From positions 1 through 64,000 of the forward strand of contig JAJKFJ010021539.1 in NCBI GenBank assembly GCA_027382625.1: DNA of 64,000 nucleotides, read 5' to 3'. The notes under the pieces are model-generated. The model did no database searches, had not been told where the DNA came from, and was given only the letters and a program-made list of their open reading frames with translations. The stretch comes from Tetmemena sp. SeJ-2015. Lineage: Eukaryota; Ciliophora; Spirotrichea; Sporadotrichida; Oxytrichidae. This document shows positions 55,801 through 64,000 of this stretch, piece after piece. Position numbers and translations under genes: made by a program. Position 1 is the first letter of the stretch; each line of letters opens with the position of its first letter.

Positions 55801-58800
55801 TGTCCAAAGAACTGCAAGCTTTTGCAAATTATTTGCTTAAGCAAAATTCTCTTGATAGAATTAAGGTCAACTTTAATCTCTACAGACCTGAAATGTTATA
55901 TACTGGCTGCATGAAACGAAAAGTGAGGGAAATTGTCTTCTCTACATAAATCTTATTAAATTCAAAAATAATTATATTCGTATTAGAATCTATTTCTAGA
56001 GGATGTATAAAATAGGTCGGAAAAGGAAATTAATTAAGCATAAGAAGAAAAGAAAATTAAAATACTAATGCCTGAATGTGAAACTGATTAAAGTTAGTCA
56101 TTTGAGACAATTTTGATGCTCTAAAAGCATCAGGAGCAGAAATAGAGCAAATAAATTATCGGCAGTATACTGAGACCAGTTATGGTATCAGAAGCATCAG
56201 AGTTACAGAAGACCAAGTTCCTTTTCACAAATAGTTCGGGCTGTCATGCTTCATTGCAATTCTAATGAGGAGTGAGAAGCAAAAGTCCTCAACTTCTTGA
56301 GAAGACAATAGTAATCACGGAGTTTGGACTACTAGTCCATATTTACGAGGTGATTTTTTTGGGTTTCTATGTAGTGTCAGTTCTATAACTCTTATTTTTA
56401 ATATAAATTGATTTGATTTGAAACTTTACATTTAATTTTTTTTATTTAATTTTGCTTAATGGGATAAGATAGAATATTTTTTAAATACTGAATTTTTAAA
56501 TTAAAAGATAATCATTCCTCTCTATTAATTAAATTTAGAGGAGAGAAATAAGCTATGTAACTTTACTAAAGCTACTTGCTAAAAATAACAATTAGCTCAG
56601 ATACCTAGAGCTAAACAATATCCTAATTTCAAACAGAGTTGTCAGGGTCTTGAATACAACGAGAATATTATAAATATTTTTAGACTTCTACATCTGAAAT
56701 TAAACAATTGCAGTGATGAAAGAAAGCTGTTTAAAATGAGTTATTGCAAAAAGGAACAGAAAGAGTGCATTAAATTAAGAGTAATTAGAGAAGCACAGAC
56801 GCTCCAAATTATTATAGCTTAGAATATTTTTGATAATTGAATTTAAATTATAAAATTAATCTACTAATAGCAGTTGGAACAACTCTAATTCAATACAGAG
56901 CTTTTAATTCTTAGAGCCTTTTATCCTTGCTACTTTAGTCTTCAAGTATCAGTTCAGAGTTGTCAGTGGATGAATTTTAAGAGACATAATAATTTTTTAT
57001 TATAGGGAAGATACGAATGGATGATCGAGGGTAAGAACAATAAAGTGAAGAGCGCGAAGAGCTTCTACAAGCTTCTATTTGACTACAAGATAGAAAAACA
57101 AGAAGAAGGCGATCCTTAGCTCAAGCTTAGAAAAGAGATTAGTAATGTTTTTAATGCTTAACAAATTATTCATAAATATGGTCGTTGACCTTCTTCTGAG
57201 TGTAAGTCTTTTTAACATAATTGATCTCAGCTAACTTAGCACGCTCTCTCCCCACACCTCCTCACTCCTCACTCTAGCTATTCGTACCTCCTCCACCACT
57301 CCCTCTCTCCTCACCCCTCTTTTCTTCACTGAAAGCTTTTTCTTTAAGTCCATCGACACTGTTTTCTTCACATTGAAATACAAAGAGAGAGCATTAAGAA
57401 AGAAAAATGAGGGTATTGAGCAGTGAAGAAAAGAGGGGTGAGGAGAGAGGGAGTGGTGGAGGAGGTACGAATAGCTAGAGTGAGGAGTGAGGAGGTGTGG
57501 GGAGAGAGCGTGCTAAGTTAGCTGAGATCAATTATGTTAAAAAGACTTACACTCAGAAGAAGGTCAACGACCATATTTATGAATAATTTGTTAAGCATTA
57601 AAAACATTACTAATCTCTTTTCTAAGCTTGAGCTAAGGATCGCCTTCTTCTTGTTTTTCTATCTTGTAGTCAAATAGAAGCTTGTAGAAGCTCTTCGCGC
57701 TCTTCACTTTATTGTTCTTACCCTCGATCATCCATTCGTATCTTCCCTATAATATATATTTGTAATATCAAAGGAAGAAAAAGTAATAAAGCTGATTAAA
57801 AACCAGTTTGTATTGTTGGATTTATTAGAAAGTGTTAGTGCAAATCTTGGTGGAATTTAAATAATTTTAATACCCCCAAGAAGCAACAATCACCTCAGTT
57901 AATATTTTAACAAATTCATAATTTTTATTTATTTTCTCAACTATAATAAAAAAACTAAAGATGATAATATCGAGATAAATCATTTGCATAAATTGAGATT
58001 TCTTAAACTCAATAAGCAAAATTAAATTTTTCTTGTTTTTTTAAACTAATTTTTTGTTTATCTAGAATTGTTATTATAGAAGAGGATATAATAAAAATGG
58101 AATATTGTTTTTCTTAATCAATAGTAGATGTTTTTGCTATCTTAATTTGTTTTATTATTCTTGATTTAGAGTTGATTTTCAAAATTTTAAATTAATCTAG
58201 TGGCTGTTGACAAACGTTGGAGGAGAGCAGGCTGAGTTTCCTGATGTAGTGGCACCTGGTTTCGTGGCAGTTTGATATCTCTGTTTCCATTCTAGTTTAA
58301 ATTTAATAGGTTGAGTAAATTAATTGAAATTACGCCTTAATTAATTTAAATCACACTTTCAGATTTTCAATTTAGACTATTGGAACATTTTGGGATTAGA
58401 CTATTGGAACATTTTAGTGGGAATTTTACAATGTGTGAATTAAAAGCGTATTCCTGATTTTATTAGTGCGTAATAAATGTTCCAATAGTCTAAAAATCGG
58501 TGAGATGGAATAGGGCTTTGTGAATTAGAGGGCGTACAATTACTAGTCTAATTATAAAAATTTTCCTACTAAGATTAAAATGAAGCCCTGTCACCGAGTC
58601 CGCACTTGTCCCTCAGTTCCCTCAGAGAGATCAAGGATGATATACATGCTGCTCGAGAACCTCAGCTACAGGTCCCTTGGTCAAAGAGCATCAGTAGAGG
58701 GGAGGAGGCTATCTGGCTAGGACAAGCCTTGAGGGAGGAGATGGAGGAATAAGCAAGGCATTCTTTTTCTGTCAGGGCCTGGGATGTGACTGAGTACTTA

Positions 58801-61800
58801 AAGAGGAGAGAAATGGTGATACAAGCGCTCGTGACGCGCGTACAGGACAGGCTAAGAGATAACTTGACAGATACAAATGCAGAAGACATGACTTTGTTGG
58901 AGGGCAATGACTATATTTGAGTTGTAATGATGCACTATTTTCGTATTATCACATTTAAACTTTATCTAATTCCTCGCCTTATTCTTAAATTGTACGCCCT
59001 CTAATTCACAAAGCCCTATTCCATCTCACCGATTTTTAGACTATTGGAACATTTATTACGCACTAATAAAATCAGGAATACGCTTTTAATTCACACATTG
59101 TAAAATTCCCACTAAAATGTTCCAATAGTCTAATCCCAAAATGTTCCAATAGTCTAAATTGAAAATCTGAAAGTGTGATTTAAATTAATTAAGGCGTAAT
59201 TTCAATTAATTTACTCAACCTATTAAATTTAAACTAGAATGGAAACAGAGATATCAAACTGCCACGAAACCAGGTGCCACTACATCAGGAAACTCAGCCT
59301 GCTCTCCTCCAACGTTTGTCAACAGCCACTAGATTAATTTAAAATTTTGAAAATCAACGCTAAATCAAGAATATAAAGTGCCTTCATTAAAATGCTTTAT
59401 GAGATATTTTAGATGTGAAAAATTATATTTAAGTTATTTTAAGAATTTTTTATTTTACAAGACAAGATTCTCGTTTAATTATTTTCCCAAAAATGAAGTG
59501 GAATATATTTGAACTAGATGAAACTTTCTGTAAATCGTCTGAAGTATACTATTTCCCATTAAATATTTTTTGACCACCCTTTAATCAGTAGTAGTTAAAA
59601 ATCATAATTTGAATATGGTTTAAAAAGTGTGAACTCCTGATACCGGTCAAATATCCTCTATACTTTGCTAATTTTTGTAAATCATTTTTGTAAATAAGGG
59701 CAAAGAAGATTATAGCAGGATTTCTAGGTCAAACATTTTAGTTTAATTTATTTTAAATTTTACACTTAGAATTTGATTCCTACCAAAATGAAAAACAGTT
59801 ACATAAATTTGCAGAGATTGCTTATCAATATTTTCACAAGTCAAAATTATGCCAATTGTATTTTCATATTAGAGATAGTTTTAATGGGATTAAATTTTAA
59901 TAAAATTTAAAAGAATTTACATATATTATATTGAAGTTAACTAAACTTCAACTATAGTTTAATTTTATTAAATCTTAGATCTATTAAAAACTAAGCTCCC
60001 TATAAATTTGGAAATAATTTAGTTGAACACTTAGTTCCAGCAATTAGAGCTTGAAGATCCCCATTTATTTAATTACATTTTACAACATGGAAGATACTTG
60101 AAGTATTAGCAAAGGTGATAGAGGCAGTCCCTGAAACAAAAGTAAAGCATCTCCAAATACTTTAGAAAGAAATAAGAGTCAATCAAAATTAAATTTAATT
60201 TAAATTTTAAATTTATTATACATAATTAATGTTCCTTACAACGCTGCACAAAGATAAATTGGCTACGAATCATCGAATATAATCTGAAATATCTATAAAA
60301 ATTATACTATCAAACTTTTACCATTTTTTATTAAAAAATTAATTTTCAGAGTTCATATTCTTTAGCTAAAATTTGACTAAAACTTATTTTAGAAATTAAA
60401 GCCCATTCATACTAAATAGTGCAGAATTCGCCTAATTTTTAGTACTATAGCTCACTACTAACTGCTTTTTAGAATGACCAATTTTCTAAATAGGTTTTTT
60501 GTTGGATTTTTTTCTTCTTTTAAGAATGAAGTAAATATTAAAGTTGAGGTTAATTTGTAATAGAAATAAGTGATTAATATAAAATGGAATCTAGAAGTAG
60601 CGAGTATTAATTGAAGTGTATTCAATTTGAATAATGATAATACATATTGATTTAGCATTAAATTGAAGAAAAAAAACTTTTCATCCACTCATTTTTGTTG
60701 TTCTCATTTTCAAAATTGGAAAAGTGACACATTATCTGTTGTAAGTAGATATAAGTTTCAAACACTTATGTTGAGCTTTGCAATTGAGCTGATTAAAGAT
60801 AAAATTATATTTAGTTTAATTTTCTTAAATGAGCTGTAAATCAGTTTTTTCATTACTCGAAGTTACAAACCCCTATTTATTATTTTCACTAACTTCGACT
60901 TTATTCTCAAAATCAAGGAGGTAATCAAAAATAATTTGAAATAAAAATGATTGAAAGAGAACTCCAGACTAGATTATTTGAACATATTTTACGTTTGAAC
61001 ATGGCATTATTTCATAAATTTAAAACAATGATAATATAAGTAAAACTCGCTTGATTAAATTTATTAACTTAATAAAAAACTTTTATAATTATTTGGTTTA
61101 TTAATTATGGATCATAAACTTAGATTCTCTTGAAGCAATAAACAGTGAATGATCTCAACTTAGATTTTTAAGTCCTTCCCTGTTACCTTTAAATCAAACT
61201 TTTCTCATTTTATCATGAATGTCCTTAAAGTTGATTAGCTCTTAAGATGTCATTTTTAAGAATCATTAGCTCATGAGCTTATATTAGTTTGAATCTACTT
61301 TAGGGTATCTGGTATCTAAAAAAGCAAGCACACCGGTGGGTTTCGAACCTGGGTGGACCAAGTGTGGCTCCGGACTGAACATGGAGTACCTCTTTACTAA
61401 TCTATTTTAAACTGATGGCTGAGAATTTTTGATCAACTAAGATAAGTTTGCAGTGAAGCCTGATAATAATGTAATTTGGCATTTGATCTTGGTTCAGAGC
61501 CCAGTCATTCTTTATTATAAAATCTAATTAGGTTATGTCTCTATCAAATGTTAAAAGAATAATAGACTTTATTTTCTATAATCAAGAGAAACAGAAATAT
61601 AACTGGGAGAAATTTGATTATATTAGGAAAATAATTTCTCAATTATACTAATCAGTTATTTTATTATTTTTTTTATTTCACGCCGATTGTCAGAATAATT
61701 TCTTTTACCAACTATAATACAAAAACATAAAAAATAATACCAGACTTTATATAAATAAAGACATTTAATGAAGAATTTTATTAAAATTAATTATTCTAAT

Positions 61801-62124
61801 TCATTTAACTATCTTTAGGATTTAAATCCTTGCAGAATTTTGTCCAATACTAATTTTATTCTTTTCTAATTTTTAATGATAGCATTCAAGATTTTATGGT
61901 TCTGTAATAAGACAGAAGAATCTTTTCTCTTCTTAAAAGAATTGATGAAGCTCTTGAGGAGAAAAACCATTTCTTGTTTCTCTACAGTCCACTTATAAAA
62001 AAATTAAAATATAAAAAGTGACAGCAAAGACTCACCACTCAATCCTAAGAACATTCAATTCAAGAACCTATTAGTCATCTAAACTCAACCTCAGTTTGAA
62101 ACAATTAAAATTTTGATTAAGTGA
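52801..62124 (+). CDS. Gene G: LRR-like family protein, most heavily invaded copy
   Basis: The N-terminal module is recognisable from 52878 (FGKFQYVEIMSF), with the same extra T as gene E. The second module is open from 53294 to 53731. ITSEHLFFPN lies in 54315-54575 and an FTKISH-type block near 54675. SISNLPSVEKL-type sequence is from about 55466, MFEEEFSKLSLKTISV and ELQAFANYLLKQNSL in 55728-55947, and LLKLLA from 56546. NTTRLLHLKLNNC, LEIIQLNTQ, HFTTWKILEVLAK, NVPYNAAQRQIGYE and the C-terminal block follow, ending at TGA 62122-62124. It holds a hairpin element nested in a TA element and an inverted-repeat element. Its inserts shared with E show the two were duplicated together. Confidence 0.65.
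53294..53731 (+). CDS. Gene G second module, extended frame
   Basis: The frame is open for 145 codons to TGA 53729-53731. It carries INFIKKGIIDDRTEEMFDFF, NELLEQYQPQRVRLAQIILN, THDFPLKSQGANQYIKRLQK and a tail KKTHVYLKHLIISGCM. The tail beyond QGAN lies where gene E has its 1.5-kb insert, so it may read into eliminated-type DNA. An overlapping frame (53637-53793, HPSFRDEDGIMSLNKLAI) resembles the insert frame of gene E. Confidence 0.6.
55728..55947 (+). CDS. Gene G LRR-like core, first half
   Basis: The frame is uninterrupted and includes DLTMFEEEFSKLSLKTISV, ELQAFANYLLKQNSLDRIKV, NFNLYRPEMLYTGCM and KRKVREIVFST. It is nearly the same as gene D at protein level and is the cleanest example of this block. 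It continues at 56546 after the insert. Confidence 0.75.
55948..56545. other. IES-like segment, gene G (598 bp, repeat AAAT)
   Basis: AAAT occurs at 55948-55951 and 56546-56549. Removal gives IVFSTQISYVTLLKLLA in one frame. It contains the broken counterpart of the open frame at 40028-40324. Site homologous to the 46-72 bp segments in A, C and D. Confidence 0.7.
56662..56681. other. IES-like segment, gene G, TR|LLHLKL site (20 bp, repeat AGA)
   Basis: AGA occurs at 56662-56664 and 56682-56684. Removal deletes a downstream TGA read and restores LNTTRLLHLKLNNC. Confidence 0.75.
57006..57188 (+). CDS. Coding-like fragment in left hairpin arm
   Basis: It is open for 60 codons to TGA 57186-57188: GRYEWMIEGKNNKVKSAKSF, YKLLFDYKIEKQEEGDPQLK and RKEISNVFNAQQIIHKYG. 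TAG and TAA occur only where glutamine fits. It is preceded by TTTTTTATTATAG, which resembles a splice acceptor. The mirror copy is 57746-57564 on the minus strand. The gene it came from is not in the window and I do not recognise it. Confidence 0.5.
57564..57746 (-). CDS. Coding-like fragment in right hairpin arm
   Basis: This is the exact mirror of the left-arm fragment with the same 60-codon frame on the minus strand. A transcript across both arms would form a long double-stranded hairpin. Confidence 0.5.
58156..59373. mobile_element. Inverted-repeat element with 386-bp arms and a coding core
   Basis: Arms 58156-58541 and 58988-59373 have equal lengths and are almost fully complementary. 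Each arm contains three copies of an AGACTATTGGAACATTT motif, two direct and one inverted. The 446-bp core is GC-richer and has an open frame. Gene E has contiguous related sequence at the corresponding place (about 41400-41500), so it is an insertion in G. A TTAT/TATA flank is compatible with a short target duplication but not decisive. Confidence 0.8.
58540..58920 (+). CDS. Open frame in the core of the inverted-repeat element
   Basis: It is open from the left arm edge to TGA 58918-58920. From 58588 it is clearly protein-like: LSSLREIKDDIHAAREPQLQ, GEEAIWLGQALREEMEE, VRAWDVTEYLKRREMVIQAL and VTRVQDRLRDNL. One TAA is read as glutamine. Predicted helices and charge pattern suggest a coiled or helical C-terminal part of a larger protein. 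No start is convincing. It could be element-encoded or a captured host gene end. Confidence 0.5.
60062..60075. other. IES-like segment, gene G, HFTTWK site (14 bp, repeat CATTT)
   Basis: CATTT occurs at 60062-60066 and 60076-60080. Removal gives LEDPHFTTWKILEVLAK. Confidence 0.8.
60181..60227. other. IES-like segment, gene G, NVPY site (47 bp, repeat AAT)
   Basis: AAT occurs at 60181-60183 and 60228-60230. Removal joins KEIRV to NVPYNAAQRQIGYES. Confidence 0.7.
60550..60935 (+). mobile_element. TA-flanked 0.4-kb repeat element, second copy of gene G
   Basis: It is diverged but has the family approach (ATTGAAGTGTATTC, GATTTAGCATTAAATTG), GAGCTGATTAAAGAT and CCCCTATTTATTATTTTCAC near the right. 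It lies in the same interval as 43290-43640 in gene E. Confidence 0.55.
61994..62009. other. IES-like segment, gene G, C-terminal site (16 bp, repeat TATAAAAA)
   Basis: TATAAAAA occurs at 61994-62001 and 62010-62017. Removal gives LYSPLIKSDSKDSPLNPKN-type sequence, as in gene E. Confidence 0.75.
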
Positions 62125-63779
62125 TTATCCCAAAAAATATTCAATTTTACTTTCTCATTTAATCTTCATCATGAAATTTGAAATATTTTTATTTATTTTA
62201 GAATTAAATTTTAACATATATTTAAATTGCCCCCAAATTGAATGATTATAATGAACTTAAAGCATCATTAGAAAATTAAAGTAAAGTAAAGTAAAATTTG
62301 AGGAATATAAATTAATAATCATTTTTCAAAACCAGCACTTATCGTACTAGTTAAGAACAACGATATACCATCCTATGTAAGCATTAGAAAATTAAAATTA
62401 CCTTTCAAATTATTTATTTGAATTAGATAGATTTATCAAAATTTATTATTTATAAACCTAAAAAATAGATTTAGAATGAGTATCATTCACTTTAATATAA
62501 ATTTATCAACAAATATTTCTTTAATTATATCTTATTTATTGCGTTGAAATTTAAATAATTAATATCTCTGCTTGACTAGAAATTTAAGAAGATGAAAAAA
62601 ATAAATTATGAGATCAATTAAGGTATATCTGAAAACTATTTAAGATTCTTGTCCAAGATTTTATAGTAGAATAATTAGGTTTTTATAAAAAGATTTGAGG
62701 AATTTAAAGTATATTTCATCTAGCAGGATTAATTTCCATAAAGCAATTGTGGCTAAAGCAATCTTAAAGAATTCCATTCTTAACTTGATTAAAATTTTGT
62801 CATTTTTTTCTCATTTATTTATATTTAAATCCTCACTTAAAATTTATAAATCCCCACAAAATTTGATATGTTCATTAATTTTTCTATAATAAAAATATTT
62901 TTTTTCTTTCTGAAATTACTTTTTAAACTCTTGCACAAATCTTTTTTTTAATTTGTATTCTCTTTCTATTTAATAGAGATTTAATTGAATTATATCTAGT
63001 CTTTATTAAAAATTATAATACAAAGAAATGGAAACTATAGAAATATCATCCTTTCCCCAAATTAAAATTAAATTATAATATAAAAAAAACTAATCAAGGT
63101 AATTTTTAAGAGTTATCCTAAAACTATTTTAATGAAAACATATATTTTAAAACTCTTAAATTAGCTTAAACGTTTGCCTTGTCTTATTTAATTCTGTATT
63201 CATTAATCTTAGATCTATTTAAAATGCTTTTAAGGCGTAATTTGAAAGATATATATGTCTATAATGTATTTTCAGTTTTTTTAATACAAGATATGGCTTT
63301 ATCTAACCACTCTGAAGAAATATTTTGGCAATAGTAAGTTCTAATATTTGTTAATTTCTTGTTATGAACAATTAGTTTTTCTTCTATTTTTTAAAATGAA
63401 ATTATTTCCTTTAAAGTATATTATACATTGTAATATTATAAATTAGGATACATTTATCGGATACCCTCTCATCATTCAGTTAGAGTTCTCTTCTAAATTC
63501 TAAAAATTCTGCAATTTTAGGAAAGCACTATGAATCGTATTTATTTTAAAAAGGGAACATAAAAATTATATTTTTTATATCCTCAAACAGACTATAAAAG
63601 AGAGTTAAAATTTATGGCTGAAATAATGGCATTTCTAAATTCTTAATGGGACAATTTTAGAATTTCATCAATTTTACTTTTATTTTCCTATAAATTCCTG
63701 AACATATATTAATTTTTGTTCTTAAAAATTACATAAATTTTAATATAAATCAATTTTAATTTAATTTTTTCAATAATTC
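62125..63779. other. AT-rich spacer after gene G
   Basis: It aligns with 44018-45949 and so belongs to the duplicated block. No module is seen. Confidence 0.6.
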
Positions 63780-64000
63780 ATCAACATCTTCTCATTTATA
63801 TACACCTAATCTCAGGCTAGTCATGCCTTAAGCTCACTCTCAAAACATTTAAGGCGTTACTTTCTGTCCGAAGAGAGCAAGCATTTTTCTCTTTTATATA
63901 AAAGAGGGCTAGACTCTCCTCAGAAATAACCTATTTGGTAATCATTTAAACATAAAGCTCAACTTGAAAGATCAAAATAGCCTTGAAGGATCAAACTTTT
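63780..64000 (+). CDS. Gene H: start of a second copy of divergent member F, partial
   Basis: It reads LISGQSCLKLTLKTFKALLS and NNLFGNHLNIKLNLKDQNSL, matching LISSEAYLRITLKTFKAIFF and NNLIAHHLNIKLNLQDQNSF at 45960-46140. The window ends inside it. Confidence 0.6.

Larger units (their letters stand above)
56998..57754. mobile_element. Hairpin: 334-bp inverted arms, 89-bp loop
   Basis: Arms 56998-57331 and 57421-57754 appear perfectly complementary on inspection, with equal lengths. They are richer in G+C than the host DNA and include a polypyrimidine-rich inner part. Each arm contains a coding-like frame. It is inserted in a TA element, so it is the youngest layer. The near identity implies recent origin or ongoing homogenisation. 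Confidence 0.85.
56820..57941 (+). mobile_element. TA-flanked element in gene G, carrying a nested hairpin
   Basis: It occupies the same TA site as in gene E. Removing 1,122 bp restores LQIIIAYNKKTKDDN in frame. Its outer parts (56820-56997 and 57755-57941) match the 0.4-kb element; the middle is a later insertion. Confidence 0.75.

Noticed and set aside
61325..61400. Possible tRNA gene on the minus strand (GGTTCGAAACC box-B-like sequence followed by a T run).
   Set aside because: The T-arm stem has only two pairs, no matching 5' acceptor strand is found upstream, and no good anticodon arm forms. It may be a tRNA-derived remnant.
5432..62124. Ordinary spliceosomal introns as the explanation of the frame breaks.
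   Set aside because: Most segments lack GT...AG, some are only 10-20 bp, and boundaries follow direct repeats that vary between paralogs. A 32-nt GT-AG choice at the N-terminal site fits C-E, but in B and A the only boundary matching the conserved KVxV joint is the repeat-bounded one.

Overview
The window looks like germline (micronuclear) DNA of a ciliate, most likely a hypotrich-type spirotrich. Long reading frames appear only if TAA and TAG are read as glutamine and TGA as the sole stop. The DNA is very AT-rich, and coding stretches are cut into short pieces. Ordinary open-frame calling therefore finds almost nothing here, yet comparison of paralogs shows real genes.

Main content: a head-to-tail, plus-strand array of paralogous genes for a leucine-rich-repeat-like protein family. 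I call them A (5432-11445), B (11818-16858), C (17204-25442), D (26891-34751), E (35798-44017), a divergent member F (about 45950-50600), G (about 52800-62124) and the start of H (63780-64000). Remnants of an earlier member lie before A. All share the same order of modules: an N-terminal block with LGK(F/Y)xY and QKRLSKK motifs; a block ending in QPKRVRLAQIILN; several LRR-like blocks (LKSISV...ELQAFANYLLKQ, LLAKNNNNLRYLEL, LLHLKLNSC, TTWKILE, NVPYNATQR); and a C-terminal block with RIDEALEEKN and DSPLNLKN ending at TGA. The substrate or partner of the protein is unknown.

How the genes are interrupted: at many module joints the frame breaks, and in paralog after paralog the break is a short AT-rich segment flanked by a direct repeat of 2-15 bp. 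Deleting the segment plus one repeat copy restores the frame and the conserved residues. The segments lack GT...AG ends. They sit at homologous sites in 4-6 paralogs but differ in length and in repeat sequence. This is what internal eliminated sequences (IESs) with pointers look like in hypotrichs. Sizes run from 10 bp to about 1.5 kb. In gene D, removing two such segments gives an uninterrupted 359-codon frame.

Mobile and repeated DNA: about nine copies of a 390-420 bp TA-flanked element, three of them inside coding modules and precisely removable. There are two GGGGG-ended fold-back elements, one with a perfect 9-bp flanking repeat. A 334-bp-arm hairpin with coding-like arms is nested in one of the TA elements. 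A 386-bp-arm inverted-repeat element carries an open frame. A GC-richer repeat occurs four times, and a GC-richer island at 51.0-52.2 kb has a minus-strand frame. Two homopolymer-rich patches may be sequence error. No rRNA, convincing tRNA, CRISPR or telomeric repeat was seen.
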